Notes: generated by a model from the letters alone, not told the origin. A stretch of DNA of 64,000 nucleotides from Streptomyces sp. NBC_01016 (GCF_026341035.1 NZ_JAPEOQ010000001.1:3596001-3660000), one strand, 5' to 3'. Shown: positions 48,728 through 56,937, numbered from the stretch's first letter. Numbers and translations are program-made.

Positions 48728-49258
48728 TCAGGCGGCCGCGGGGCCGGGCACGGTGTGCGGACCGAGGAACCCTCCCCGGTAGTACAGCAGCGGGCCGGCG
48801 TCCTCGGCGTTCTCCGGTGTGTGGAGGTCCACCACCCGGCCCACCACGATCCGGTGGTCCCCGGCGGGGATCACGGTCTCGACCCGGCAGTCCACCCAGG
48901 CCAGACCGCCGGCGATCCGCGGTGACCCCGTGCCGTCGGCCGGACTCCAGGCCACACCGGCGAACTTGTCCGCCCCGGACCGGCCGAACCCGCGGCACAG
49001 ATCGCCCTGATCGGCCCCCAGCACCGTCGCGCAGAAGGCCCCCGCCTGTTCGATCCGGGGGCCGGTCGTGGACGTCTCGGCCACCGCGTAGGACACCAGC
49101 GGCGGATCGAGGGAGAGCGAGGCGAATGACTGGCAGGCGAAGCCGACCGGTCTGCCGTCGTGCACGGCGGAGACGATCGTCACGCCCGTACAGAAGCGGC
49201 TGAGCACATCACGGAAGCGGCTCCGGTCGAAACGGAGGGCGGTGGCGGTCGAGTTCAC
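48728..49258 (-). CDS. Flavin reductase (HpaC/RutF-like)
   Basis: This 176-aa protein has its start at GTG (complement of 49256-49258), with GAGG about 7 nt upstream; the frame stays open much further but without family similarity. The flavin reductase-like fold is shown by FRDVLSRFCTGVTIVSAVHDGRPVG, CQSFASLSLDPPLVSY and DHRIVVGRV. It should supply reduced FMN to a partner monooxygenase. The luciferase-like monooxygenase at 32328 is the only flavin monooxygenase in the cluster part of the window. It is divergent from the oxygenase-like gene at 49608, and both carry candidate SARP boxes. Confidence 0.93.
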   Translation of the reverse strand: MNSTATALRFDRSRFRDVLSRFCTGVTIVSAVHDGRPVGFACQSFASLSLDPPLVSYAVAETSTTGPRIEQAGAFCATVLGADQGDLCRGFGRSGADKFAGVAWSPADGTGSPRIAGGLAWVDCRVETVIPAGDHRIVVGRVVDLHTPENAEDAGPLLYYRGGFLGPHTVPGPAAA

Positions 49259-49334
49259 GCGAACCTCACAGAGCAGGGGGGCGGCGGGCGCCGCGCCGCG
49301 GGGCGTACACCGGGTGCTCACGGTCCCCGCGTCG

Positions 49335-49352
49335 CCTACACCGGGTCTACAC
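49335..49352 (-). promoter_or_regulatory. Candidate SARP box upstream of flavin reductase
   Basis: Minus strand: GTGTAGA (49352-49346), 4 nt, GTGTAGG (49341-49335), an 11-bp pitch. A further GTGTACG lies at 49310-49304, closer to the start at 49258. Confidence 0.5.
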
Positions 49353-49491
49353 GCGACAGTTCGGCCCGGCCGCACTGCCTGTGGCATCCTCGACGCCTGA
49401 GCGCGGCCACCCGCTGCCGTGCCACCCGGCCACCCCGTCTCTCCGGGCGGGGCCTGCCCGCCCCGCAGCCGCCGTCCCAGCTGTGCCCGCG

Positions 49492-49542
49492 CCATAGGAA
49501 TGCCGTAGGTGGGCGCCCTTTGATGAGCGACGTGTTTGTAGG
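49492..49542 (+). promoter_or_regulatory. Candidate SARP box upstream of second oxygenase gene
   Basis: CCATAGG (49492-49498), 4 nt, CCGTAGG (49503-49509), then TTGTAGG (49536-49542) exactly 33 bp (three helical turns) after the second. All are in the orientation of the downstream gene. Together with the box at 49335 this accounts for most of the 349-nt divergent gap 49259-49607; I see no gene in it. Confidence 0.5.
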
Positions 49543-49607
49543 CCGTCGGCACACCGTCCTGTCCCCCCACCGGCCTTCCTGGTGAGATGTCGGAGAAAGG
49601 CCGTGTG

Positions 49608-50531
49608 GTGAGGTTGGAGAACTGGACGCCGCTGGAGATCGACCCGGTGGGCATCGGCGGCCCCGAAGAACTGGTGCAACGTCTGTCGGAGTTGGGGCCG
49701 CGGGAGCTCACCGGGCTGCTCGCCGAGGAGAAGGCCCTGGTCTTCAGGGGGTTCGACGTCACGGCCGAATCCCTCTCCGCCGTACTCGCCCAGCTGCTCC
49801 CGAACAGGTCGGGACAGGACGCGGGAGCGTGTGGCCGCACCGTCGACGCCGTCTTCCGCACAGAGACCGGCCGGCCGGAGACCACCGTCTGGCCCTACCA
49901 CAAGATGAGCGCCGCCCACGCCTGGCCCACACGCCTCGCCATGTACTGCGACACCGCACCGCTCACCGGCGGCGAAAGCATGGTGGTCGACGCCGAGGGC
50001 TGGCTCGCCGCTCTCGACCCCGCGTTGCGGGAACGTCTGCTTCCCGGAGTGCGCTACGTCCGCTACTTCCACGACGGTTCCGGAATCGGCGAGAGCTGGC
50101 AGGGCGCCTTCGGCACCGACCGCCGCGAACAGGTCGAGCTGTTCCTCGACGGGACCGGTGACGAGTGGGTCTGGAAGGCGGACGGTGGGATCCAGGTCTC
50201 GCGGGTCCTGCCCGCCACCGTCAGACATCCGATCACCGGATCCGAAGTGTGGTTCAACCAGATCCACCGCTGGCACCCGGCCGGCTCGGGCCCCCGCGAG
50301 GTGCTGTGGCGGATGCTGCCCGAGGAGCAACTGCCCTGGAACGCCACCTTCGCGGACGGATCCGCCATCCCCGGACACACGGTGACCGAGATCTGCGGCC
50401 GCGGTATCGCCACGGCCGTCGACATCCCCTGGAACCGCGGTGATCTGATGCTGCTCGACAACGTGTCCCTCGCCCACGGCCGCCGTCCCTTCACCGGGGC
50501 GCGCCGCATCTGCGTCGCCATGTCGAACTGA
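49608..50531 (+). CDS. TauD/SyrP-like oxygenase homologue lacking the HxE acid
   Basis: This encodes 307 aa from GTG 49608, chosen because GGAGAAAGG lies at 49592-49600; an in-frame ATG at 49587 has no ribosome site and would add 7 aa. It aligns along its length with the hydroxylase at 33383 (KALVFRGF, EVWFNQ, RWHPAG, FADGS, HGRRPF). However, where that enzyme has His-Asn-Glu this one reads His98-Lys-Met (49899-49907). The acidic iron ligand is therefore missing, while distal His290 and the arginines near 299-300 remain. Loss of this acid is the hallmark of non-haem iron halogenases (HxA/HxG), but it can also mean an inactive or repurposed protein. An annotation as a normal hydroxylase would be unsafe. 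The stop overlaps the sequence leading to the phosphopantetheinyl transferase gene. Confidence 0.9.
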   Translation: MRLENWTPLEIDPVGIGGPEELVQRLSELGPRELTGLLAEEKALVFRGFDVTAESLSAVLAQLLPNRSGQDAGACGRTVDAVFRTETGRPETTVWPYHKMSAAHAWPTRLAMYCDTAPLTGGESMVVDAEGWLAALDPALRERLLPGVRYVRYFHDGSGIGESWQGAFGTDRREQVELFLDGTGDEWVWKADGGIQVSRVLPATVRHPITGSEVWFNQIHRWHPAGSGPREVLWRMLPEEQLPWNATFADGSAIPGHTVTEICGRGIATAVDIPWNRGDLMLLDNVSLAHGRRPFTGARRICVAMSN

Positions 50532-50578
50532 TGGCCCTTAGGCCGCACGGCCCCAACCCCCCTGCCAGGAGCCTGTTC

Positions 50579-51367
50579 ATGCACGGAGCTTCGTACCGGA
50601 CCCTGCGCGAGACCGATGCCGTCCATGTCTGGCAGGGCAAGGTGTCCGATCAGCTCGACCCCGCGGCTCTCGCGCTGCTCTCGCCCGACGAGCGCGCGAT
50701 CGCGGCCCGCCGCGCCGCGCCGATCGGCACGCGCTACGCGAAGGTGCACGCCGAGGTACGGCGCATTCTCGCGGGCTATCTCGACGCCGACCCCCGCGAA
50801 CTGCGGGTGGGCCGCTGGCCCTGCCCGCGCTGCCCGGATCCGGCGCACGGCAGGCCCCGACTCGTGGTGCCCGGCACGGGACTCGACTTCAACCTGTCGC
50901 GCTCCGGGCCGCACTGGCTGCTCGCCGTGTCCGCGCAGCGGCCCGTGGGAGTCGACCTGGAGACCGCGCGACCCGCCGGTGACCTCTGGACGACCTCGTC
51001 CGCCGTCATGTCACCGTCCGAACTGCGGTACCTGAAGAGCCTGCCCGACGAAGCGGCGCGCACCGCCACCTACTACCGTGCCTGGACCCGCAAGGAAGCC
51101 GTGGTCAAGGCGAGCGGAGTGGGCGTGGTGGCGGACCTGCGGTCCGTGGACGTACGCCCCCACGAGCCCGCGCCCGTGTCCGTGCGGCACACCGAGACCC
51201 GCGGACCACAGGTGTGGCTGGTACGCGATCTGCCGCTCGGCTCCGACCGGTTCGGCGCCCTGGCCACGGAACCCGACACCCGCGGCCCGGTCCTCCTGGT
51301 CGATCCGGCCGGGCCCGCCACCGCCGTGGTGCCCGTACCGGACAGTGGCCCGGCGCCGCGTACCTGA
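50579..51367 (+). CDS. Sfp-type 4'-phosphopantetheinyl transferase
   Basis: This 262-aa protein starts at ATG 50579, with AGGAG at 50567-50571. An alternative ATG at 50531 overlaps the previous stop and would add 16 aa. Family motifs: VGVDLETARPAG (Mg-binding Asp/Glu) and YRAWTRKEAVVKASG (W-x-x-K-E-A). The length fits the Sfp/Gsp group. It attaches phosphopantetheine to the T domains of the NRPSs and probably to the free acyl carrier. There is a cysteine pair CPRCPDP near residue 80 with no obvious meaning. It appears to be co-transcribed with the oxygenase-like gene upstream. Confidence 0.95.
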   Translation: MHGASYRTLRETDAVHVWQGKVSDQLDPAALALLSPDERAIAARRAAPIGTRYAKVHAEVRRILAGYLDADPRELRVGRWPCPRCPDPAHGRPRLVVPGTGLDFNLSRSGPHWLLAVSAQRPVGVDLETARPAGDLWTTSSAVMSPSELRYLKSLPDEAARTATYYRAWTRKEAVVKASGVGVVADLRSVDVRPHEPAPVSVRHTETRGPQVWLVRDLPLGSDRFGALATEPDTRGPVLLVDPAGPATAVVPVPDSGPAPRT

Positions 51368-51395
51368 CACGCCCGCACGCCGGGCCCCACGCACC

Positions 51396-53189
51396 TCAGG
51401 CCGCGGACTGCTCGACCTCCAGGACAGAGCGGCTCGTCTCCGCGAACAGTCGCACCAGACTGTTGAGCCGGTACACCGGCTCGTCGGGCTCGTCGGAGAA
51501 GCCGAGCAGCCCTTGATCGACCAGAGACTCCAGCGTCACCTCCAGGGGTGCCGCCCCGAGACCGAGTGACCGGGCCGCCGAGCGCACGGAGAACACCTCC
51601 CCGTCGAGCCGCGGCAGTAGCAGGAGCAGCCTGCGCTGTTCGTGGTCCAGACGGCCGAGCGACGCCTCCAGGCTGCGCGGCACGGACAGGCCACGCACCT
51701 CCAACTCCCGCAGACGGCTGCCCGGATCCGCGAGACGGTCCGCGAAACGACGCAGCGAGGAACTCGGCCGGGCCGCGAGCCGTGTCGCCACGACCCGCAC
51801 GGCCAGTGGCAGTCCCGCGCAGTACTGGGCGATGTCCCTCGCGGGCTGCGGCTCCGCGGCGATGCGCGCCGGATCCACGGACGCCGTCAGCATCTGCAGA
51901 CTCTCCTGCGCACTGAGCGGCCCCAGAACACGGGTGTGCAGGCCGCCGATCGGTCCGAGCAGCGTCTGACTGGTGATCAGTACCGCCGGTTCGGGCGCCC
52001 CGGGCAGCAGCGGTGAGAGTTGCAGCTCGCTGACCGCGTTGTCCAGGAGGATGAGGATCCGACGCCCCGCGGTCCGGGTCCGGTACATCCTGACCAGCTC
52101 GTCGAGATCCGACTCGCCGGCGCCCATCGGCTCCCCGAGAGAGCGCAGCATCCCGACCAGGAGATCGCGCGGATCGATCGGCAGGCCGTCCGGGTGGCTC
52201 AGATTCACGTACAACTGACCGTCGGGGAAGGCATCCAGAGACTCGTTGGCCGACCGCACGGCCAGAGCGGTCTTGCCGATGCCCGGCATGCCCGTCACCA
52301 GGAACCGGCGGGTGTGCCACGAGCGTCCCTCGGCCGGCGGGAGCAGCCGACGCAGTGCCGCCAACTCGGCCTCGCGACCGGTGAATTCCGGTATGTCCGC
52401 GGGGAGCGTACTGGGCGGCGCCGTGCGCACCACCGCGCCCCGGACCGGAAGGGCAACCGCCGGGCCTCCGGTCAGCACGGCCTGGTACACGGCAGTCAGC
52501 TCGGCACCGGGGTCGACCCCCAGCTCGTCCGCCAGCACTCGGCGACCCGTGTGGTACGCGGTGAGCGCATCGGCCTGCCGCCCGCACTGGTAGAGGGCCT
52601 TCATGAGCTGCGCCCGCATCCGCTCCCGCACCGGGAACTCGGCGACCAGGGAGGTGAGTTCGGGAACCAGCCCGCGATGCCGGCCGAGTTCCAGATCCGC
52701 TTCGATCCGGTGCTCCAGTGCCACCGCCCGGGTCTCCTCCAGGCGAGGAAGCTCGGAATCGGCCAGGAACTCGGTGACGTTCGACAGGGCCGGCCCCCGC
52801 CACAGCTCCAGCGCGTCGCGCAGAAGCGCACCGGCCCGCTCCACGTCGCCCGCCTCCTGCGCCTCGGTACCGAGCCGGCTGAGTCGTTCGAACTCCAGGA
52901 AGTCGATCCGGGCGTGGCCGACGTCGAGCGCGTAACCCGGCAACTGGCGCACGATCCGCACGTCGTCGCCCAGCCGCATCCGCAACCGCGAGATGTAGGT
53001 GTAGATCTGCGCGCTCACGGTGACGGGCGGGCTCCACCCCCACAGCAGCCGGCTCAGCTGCGCGTCGGAGACGACCCGCCCCTTGGCCAGCAGCAGAGCC
53101 GCGAGCACTGTCTTGACCTTGCTTCCCGACAGAACGATGGCTTCGCCGTCTCTTCGGACTTCCACCGGACCCAGAATTCGGAACTCCAT
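51396..53189 (-). CDS. AfsR/SARP-type pathway regulator
   Basis: This 597-aa protein starts at an ATG (complement of 53187-53189). It has an N-terminal OmpR-like winged helix (1-95: MEFRILGPVEVRRDG..., LSRLLWGWSPP), then a bacterial transcriptional activation domain (about 96-240, ending DELGVDPGAEL). An NB-ARC-type ATPase follows, with Walker A GMPGIGKTALA and Walker B RILILLDN, and a winged-helix tail. It lacks the C-terminal TPR array of full AfsR, so it is of intermediate length. SARPs activate biosynthetic operons by binding heptamer repeats at 11-bp pitch overlapping the -35 region. Pairs of that kind lie upstream of at least five units here and are the expected targets. Confidence 0.95.
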   Translation of the reverse strand: MEFRILGPVEVRRDGEAIVLSGSKVKTVLAALLLAKGRVVSDAQLSRLLWGWSPPVTVSAQIYTYISRLRMRLGDDVRIVRQLPGYALDVGHARIDFLEFERLSRLGTEAQEAGDVERAGALLRDALELWRGPALSNVTEFLADSELPRLEETRAVALEHRIEADLELGRHRGLVPELTSLVAEFPVRERMRAQLMKALYQCGRQADALTAYHTGRRVLADELGVDPGAELTAVYQAVLTGGPAVALPVRGAVVRTAPPSTLPADIPEFTGREAELAALRRLLPPAEGRSWHTRRFLVTGMPGIGKTALAVRSANESLDAFPDGQLYVNLSHPDGLPIDPRDLLVGMLRSLGEPMGAGESDLDELVRMYRTRTAGRRILILLDNAVSELQLSPLLPGAPEPAVLITSQTLLGPIGGLHTRVLGPLSAQESLQMLTASVDPARIAAEPQPARDIAQYCAGLPLAVRVVATRLAARPSSSLRRFADRLADPGSRLRELEVRGLSVPRSLEASLGRLDHEQRRLLLLLPRLDGEVFSVRSAARSLGLGAAPLEVTLESLVDQGLLGFSDEPDEPVYRLNSLVRLFAETSRSVLEVEQSAA

Positions 53190-53261
53190 GGCACCCCCTG
53201 GTTGGACGCATTTCCGCCAACCAGTCTGTGAGGGCCTTGGCTTGTTTGGGGGGTCTCGGCC

Positions 53262-53284
53262 CTGTCAGGAGGCTGCACTGACAG
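53262..53284. promoter_or_regulatory. Inverted repeat upstream of SARP gene
   Basis: CTGTCAG (53262-53268), 9 nt, CTGACAG (53278-53284), lying 73 nt upstream of the SARP start. It is the same heptamer as found three times upstream of the exported peptide gene. It is a possible operator for a regulator controlling the SARP. Confidence 0.4.
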
Positions 53285-53353
53285 CTCCTTGCGAGCAGTG
53301 CGCCGTGTGCAGCCGACACCGTGATGCGTTGGACAGGTCGAGCCCGGAGTACG

Positions 53354-53393
53354 CGTGGGGGCCGCGGCGGCGACTGCCACCACGGCCCCCACG
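53354..53393 (-). terminator. Terminator hairpin after MbtH copy 2
   Basis: CGTGGGGGCCG (53354-53364) pairs perfectly with CGGCCCCCACG (53383-53393) around an 18-nt loop. It lies 10 nt beyond the MbtH stop and separates it from the SARP promoter. Confidence 0.8.
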
Positions 53394-53403
53394 GGCAGCC
53401 GGA

Positions 53404-53622
53404 TCAGGACACCGAGCCGGCCATCGCCCGCACCAGGCTGAGCGGCCGCATGTCGATCCAGTTCTGCTCCACGTACTCCAGGCAGGCAGCGCGCGTGTCC
53501 TCGCCGTGCACGGTCAGCCACCCGGCCGGGACCTCCGCGAACGCCGGCCACAGGGAGTGCTGCCCCTCGTCGTTGACGAGCACGTAATAGGACGCTTCAT
53601 CGTTCTCGAAAGGATTCGCCAT
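53404..53622 (-). CDS. MbtH-like NRPS chaperone, copy 2
   Basis: This 72-aa paralogue of the protein at 46535 has the same N-terminus through [10 protein letters not shown] and the [14 protein letters not shown] and [10 protein letters not shown] motifs. Differences concentrate near residues 30-40 and at the C-terminus. The start ATG (complement of 53620-53622) has GAGGTGG just upstream. Two MbtH genes in one cluster suggest either partial specialisation for different A domains or redundancy. Confidence 0.96.
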   Translation of the reverse strand: MANPFENDEASYYVLVNDEGQHSLWPAFAEVPAGWLTVHGEDTRAACLEYVEQNWIDMRPLSLVRAMAGSVS

Positions 53623-53676
53623 GGTTCCACCTCATTCGCGTCGACAACTGTGATCCGTACGATCCTCCGCGCCCGC

Positions 53677-53707
53677 CCTATACGAATCCTGCGCCCACCG
53701 GTATAGG
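53677..53707 (-). promoter_or_regulatory. CCTATAC-N17-GTATAGG dyad upstream of MbtH copy 2
   Basis: There is an exact inverted repeat of the heptamer with a 17-nt spacer. On the minus strand GTATAGG (53683-53677) is preceded at 11-bp pitch by GCGCAGG (53694-53688), a weak partner. So this may be a degenerate SARP box ending 55 nt from the MbtH start. Confidence 0.4.
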
Positions 53708-53730
53708 CCGCGGGACGGCCCCCGGGACGA

Positions 53731-54705
53731 CTACCGGGCCAGGGGCTCCCACCAGGCACGGTTGTCCCGGTACCACCGCACGGTCTCGGCGAGCCCCTCA
53801 CGGAAGTCCTTGCGGGGCGCGTAACCGAGTTCTCGGCGGATCTTGGTGCAGTCCACCGAGTACCGGAGGTCGTGGCCCTTACGGTCGGCGACGTGTTCGA
53901 CGCTGCCCTCCCAGTCGGCGCCACAGGCGTCGAGGAGCAGGCCGGTGAGCTCCTTGTTGGACAGTTCGGTGCCGCCGCCGATGTTGTAGACCTCACCGGC
54001 CCGGCCCTTGGTGCGGACGAGTTCGATGCCCTGGACGTGGTCGTCGATGTGCAGCCAGTCGCGCACGTTGCCGCCGTCGCCGTACAGCGGGACCTTCCTG
54101 CCGTCCAGCAGGTTCGTCACGAACAGCGGGATGAGCTTCTCGGGATAGTGATGGTGCCCGTAGTTGTTGGAGCAGCGGGTGACCCGGACGTCCAGGCCGT
54201 GGGTGCGGTGGTAGGCCAGGACGAGCAGGTCGCTGGAGGCCTTGGCGGCGGAGTAGGGCGAGTTGGGGGCGAGCGGGTCGGTCTCCGGCCAGGAACCAAC
54301 GTCGATCGAGCCGTAGACCTCGTCCGTGGAGACGTGCACGAACCTGCGGCCGCCTGCCTGGTGGGCCGCCTCCAGCAGGGTGTGTGTACCGAGCACGTTG
54401 GTCCGCACGAACGCGGAGCCGTCCTCGATCGAGCGGTCGACGTGCGACTCGGCCGCGAAGTGCACCACCTCGTCGTGCTCGGCCATGAGCTTGGCGACGA
54501 GGTCGGCGTCGCAGATGTCGCCCTCGACGAAGGCGAAGTCGGGATGGGCGCGGACCTCGTCGAGGTTCGCCGGATTACCGGCGTACGTGAGCAGATCGAG
54601 GACGGTGACCGAGACGTCACCCGGCCCCTCGGGCCCGAGCAGGGTGCGCACGTAGTGAGAACCGATGAAGCCGGCGCCGCCGGTGACGAGAATTCTGCTG
54701 CTCAT
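53731..54705 (-). CDS. rfbB: dTDP-glucose 4,6-dehydratase
   Basis: This 324-aa short-chain dehydratase starts at an ATG (complement of 54703-54705), overlapping the end of the upstream thymidylyltransferase gene by 4 nt. NAD motif GGAGFIGSH; catalytic TDEVYG and YSAAKASSD (Tyr-x-x-x-Lys); substrate-side SNNYGHHHYPEKLIP. It converts dTDP-glucose to dTDP-4-keto-6-deoxyglucose. No epimerase or ketoreductase for later deoxysugar steps is visible in the window, so either host enzymes finish the sugar or the genes lie elsewhere. It is in one operon with the sugar-activating enzyme and a glycosyltransferase. Confidence 0.97.
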   Translation of the reverse strand: MSSRILVTGGAGFIGSHYVRTLLGPEGPGDVSVTVLDLLTYAGNPANLDEVRAHPDFAFVEGDICDADLVAKLMAEHDEVVHFAAESHVDRSIEDGSAFVRTNVLGTHTLLEAAHQAGGRRFVHVSTDEVYGSIDVGSWPETDPLAPNSPYSAAKASSDLLVLAYHRTHGLDVRVTRCSNNYGHHHYPEKLIPLFVTNLLDGRKVPLYGDGGNVRDWLHIDDHVQGIELVRTKGRAGEVYNIGGGTELSNKELTGLLLDACGADWEGSVEHVADRKGHDLRYSVDCTKIRRELGYAPRKDFREGLAETVRWYRDNRAWWEPLAR

Positions 54706-55769
54706 GACGAGATCTGCACCTTGCTGTGATCACCGAGCACGAGCCGGTGGGCGGAAGGGACGCGGGGGGCCGGTGTCACCTCGACGTCGCGGCCGATGAG
54801 GGAGGCCTCGACGCGACGGACACCACGGACCGAGGAACCGCGCAGGACGATGGAGTACTCGATCTCGCTCTGCTCTATACGGCAGTTGGCGGACACCGAC
54901 GTGTAGGGACCGATGTAGGCGTCGCGCACCACCGTGTCCTCACCGATCACCACAGGACCGACGATCCGGCTGCCGATGACCTCGGCGCCCTCCTCGATCA
55001 CGACCCGCCCGATGAGTTCGGACCGGTCGTCGACCCGACCGTGCACCGCCGGTTCGAGAGTGTCGAGGACCGAGCGGTTCACCTCAAGCATGTCGGCCGT
55101 GTTCCCGGTGTCCTTCCAGTAGCCGGTGATCGCGGTGGACCGTACCGGGCTGCCCTGATCGATGAGCCACTGGATCGCGTCGGTGATCTCCAACTCCCCT
55201 CGCCAGGAGGGCTCGATGGAGCGCACCGCCTCGTGGATCGCCGGGGTGAAGAGATAGATCCCGACCAGAGCCAGATCGCTCTTGGGCCGGATCGGCTTCT
55301 CCTCCAGACCTACGACCTGGCCGTGGTCGTCGAGCTCCGCGACCCCGAAGGCGGACGGGTCGAGGACCCGGGTGAGCAGGATCTGCGCGTCGGGCCGCTC
55401 GGCGCGGAACGCGTCGACGAGATTCCTGATGCCACCGACGACGAAGTTGTCACCGAGATACATCACGAAGTCGTCGTCACCGAGGAACTCCTCGGCGATG
55501 CTCACCGCGTGGGCGAGCCCGAGCGGGGATGCCTGCGGAATGTAGGTGACCTTCAGGCCGAACTGACCGCCGTCACCGACCGCTTCGCGGATCTCCTCGG
55601 CCGTGTCGCCGACGATGATCCCCACCTCGATGATGTCGGCCTCGGCGATCGCCTCCAGGCCGTAGAAGAGCACCGGCTTGTTGGCCACCGGCACCAACTG
55701 CTTGGCCGAGGTGTGCGTGATCGGACGCAGCCGGGTACCCGAGCCGCCGGCCAGGACCAAAGCTTTCAT
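54702..55769 (-). CDS. rfbA: Glucose-1-phosphate thymidylyltransferase
   Basis: This 355-aa protein starts at an ATG (complement of 55767-55769). The nucleotidyltransferase signature is LAGGSGTRLRPIT, with AKQLVPVANKPVLFY, YLGDN and GEEKPIRPKS-like regions. The extra 60 or so C-terminal residues have hexapeptide-repeat character (IGRVVIEEGAEVIGSRIVGP), making it the long, StrD-like form common in actinomycete deoxysugar clusters. It makes dTDP-glucose for the dehydratase encoded by the overlapping next gene. Confidence 0.96.
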   Translation of the reverse strand: MKALVLAGGSGTRLRPITHTSAKQLVPVANKPVLFYGLEAIAEADIIEVGIIVGDTAEEIREAVGDGGQFGLKVTYIPQASPLGLAHAVSIAEEFLGDDDFVMYLGDNFVVGGIRNLVDAFRAERPDAQILLTRVLDPSAFGVAELDDHGQVVGLEEKPIRPKSDLALVGIYLFTPAIHEAVRSIEPSWRGELEITDAIQWLIDQGSPVRSTAITGYWKDTGNTADMLEVNRSVLDTLEPAVHGRVDDRSELIGRVVIEEGAEVIGSRIVGPVVIGEDTVVRDAYIGPYTSVSANCRIEQSEIEYSIVLRGSSVRGVRRVEASLIGRDVEVTPAPRVPSAHRLVLGDHSKVQISS

Positions 55770-55837
55770 CGGGGGTCTCCGTACGTTGCTGTCGAGTCGC
55801 TCAGGGTCGGTGCATCGGTTCAGGGGCAGGGGCGGTG

Positions 55838-56875
55838 TCAGGCGCCGACCGTCCGGATGAGCCGGCGCACGATCACGTGCCGGCCGGCGTCGTGGCGGCG
55901 CAGGAACTCCCGGAGCCGTTCGGCGTGCGGGTCGCTGCTGCACTGGAGGGGATGGACGACCGCGAAGCCGCCTTCCTCTGCCACGTAGGAGAGTTCGCGC
56001 AGCATGGGCACGGCGGGGTCGGTGACGAACTTCTCCAGGCCGGCCAGGGCCTCGTCGGCGCTCATGCCGTGCGGCGTCACCAGCTCACCGGCGTCGGCGA
56101 TCGCCCGGTAGAAGCGGAGCATCTCGTCCGCGAAGCACGCGCGCAGCTCGTCCTGCACCGCGGGTGTCCCGACGGCTTCGGTGAGCTTGGTGCAGGCCGC
56201 CTCGTCGGGGAGGGTGCCCAGGACGAGGCGGTGGCTGACGGTCATGGTCCGGCGGCGCGAGGTGTCGCGCAGCAGCATCCGGACGGTGCGGTCCAACACC
56301 GTGGTGAAGCGCTCTCCGGCGTCGGCGAGCCGCAGCCACAGGTCCCAGTCCTCCATTCCGGTGTGGTCGGTGGTCCAGCCGCCGACGCTCTCGGGGAGCC
56401 CGCGCACGTGGCCGACGCGCGACGGCTCGTACAGCGGCCACAGGAGCTGCAGCTTCGGGTGCCACAGGCCGTTGAGCGGGTGCGATCGGTACTCCTCCTC
56501 GCCCTGCTCGTTCATGCCGATGCTCGCCGTCGCCACAAGGCGCGCCCCGGCGTCGAACTCGCGCTGCAGCACGGCCAGATGGTCGGGCAGCCACTCGTCG
56601 TCGTAGTCGAGGTAGGCGATGGCCGGTGCCGTGGAGGCGGCCAGGCCGATGTTGCGGGGGCCTCCGGGATGGCCGTGCCGCTCCGTGCGGATCAGCTGGA
56701 CGCGCTCGTCCTCGTAGGAGAGCACCACGTCGTCGGTGTCGTCGGTGCAGCCGTCGGACACCACGATCAGGCGCCAGTCCTCGAAGGTCTGGGCGAGCAC
56801 ACTGTCGATGGTCGTGCGGATGGCCTCGGACCGGTTCCAGGCCGGACAGATCACATCTATCGCTGCCGTGCTCAA
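55838..56875 (-). CDS. GT2-family glycosyltransferase
   Basis: This 345-aa protein starts at TTG (complement of 56873-56875), with GAGGAAG 6 nt upstream. The GT-A fold N-terminus is IDVICPAWNRSEAIRTTIDS, with the nucleotide stretch VVSDGCTDDTDDV and DxD motif Asp90-Tyr-Asp92-Asp93 (YLDYDDEWLP). The C-terminal half has no recognisable domain. It is encoded 68 nt upstream of the dTDP-sugar genes and probably attaches a hexose or 6-deoxyhexose to the peptide. The acceptor is unknown; hydroxylated residues (Thr, a beta-hydroxylated residue) are possible. It has a candidate SARP box 63 nt upstream. Confidence 0.9.
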   Translation of the reverse strand: MSTAAIDVICPAWNRSEAIRTTIDSVLAQTFEDWRLIVVSDGCTDDTDDVVLSYEDERVQLIRTERHGHPGGPRNIGLAASTAPAIAYLDYDDEWLPDHLAVLQREFDAGARLVATASIGMNEQGEEEYRSHPLNGLWHPKLQLLWPLYEPSRVGHVRGLPESVGGWTTDHTGMEDWDLWLRLADAGERFTTVLDRTVRMLLRDTSRRRTMTVSHRLVLGTLPDEAACTKLTEAVGTPAVQDELRACFADEMLRFYRAIADAGELVTPHGMSADEALAGLEKFVTDPAVPMLRELSYVAEEGGFAVVHPLQCSSDPHAERLREFLRRHDAGRHVIVRRLIRTVGA

Positions 56876-56937
56876 GGGCTTCCTCGCAGACTCCTCAAGA
56901 CGGCCGTCGTGCCGTCCTGGGTACCTTCGGAGTTCTG

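Noticed and set aside
51073..53319. Long minus-strand frame (748 codons) overlapping the SARP gene
   Set aside because: It is another frame of the same strand with biased composition. The SARP frame 51396-53189 contains the winged-helix, activation and NTPase domains in order.
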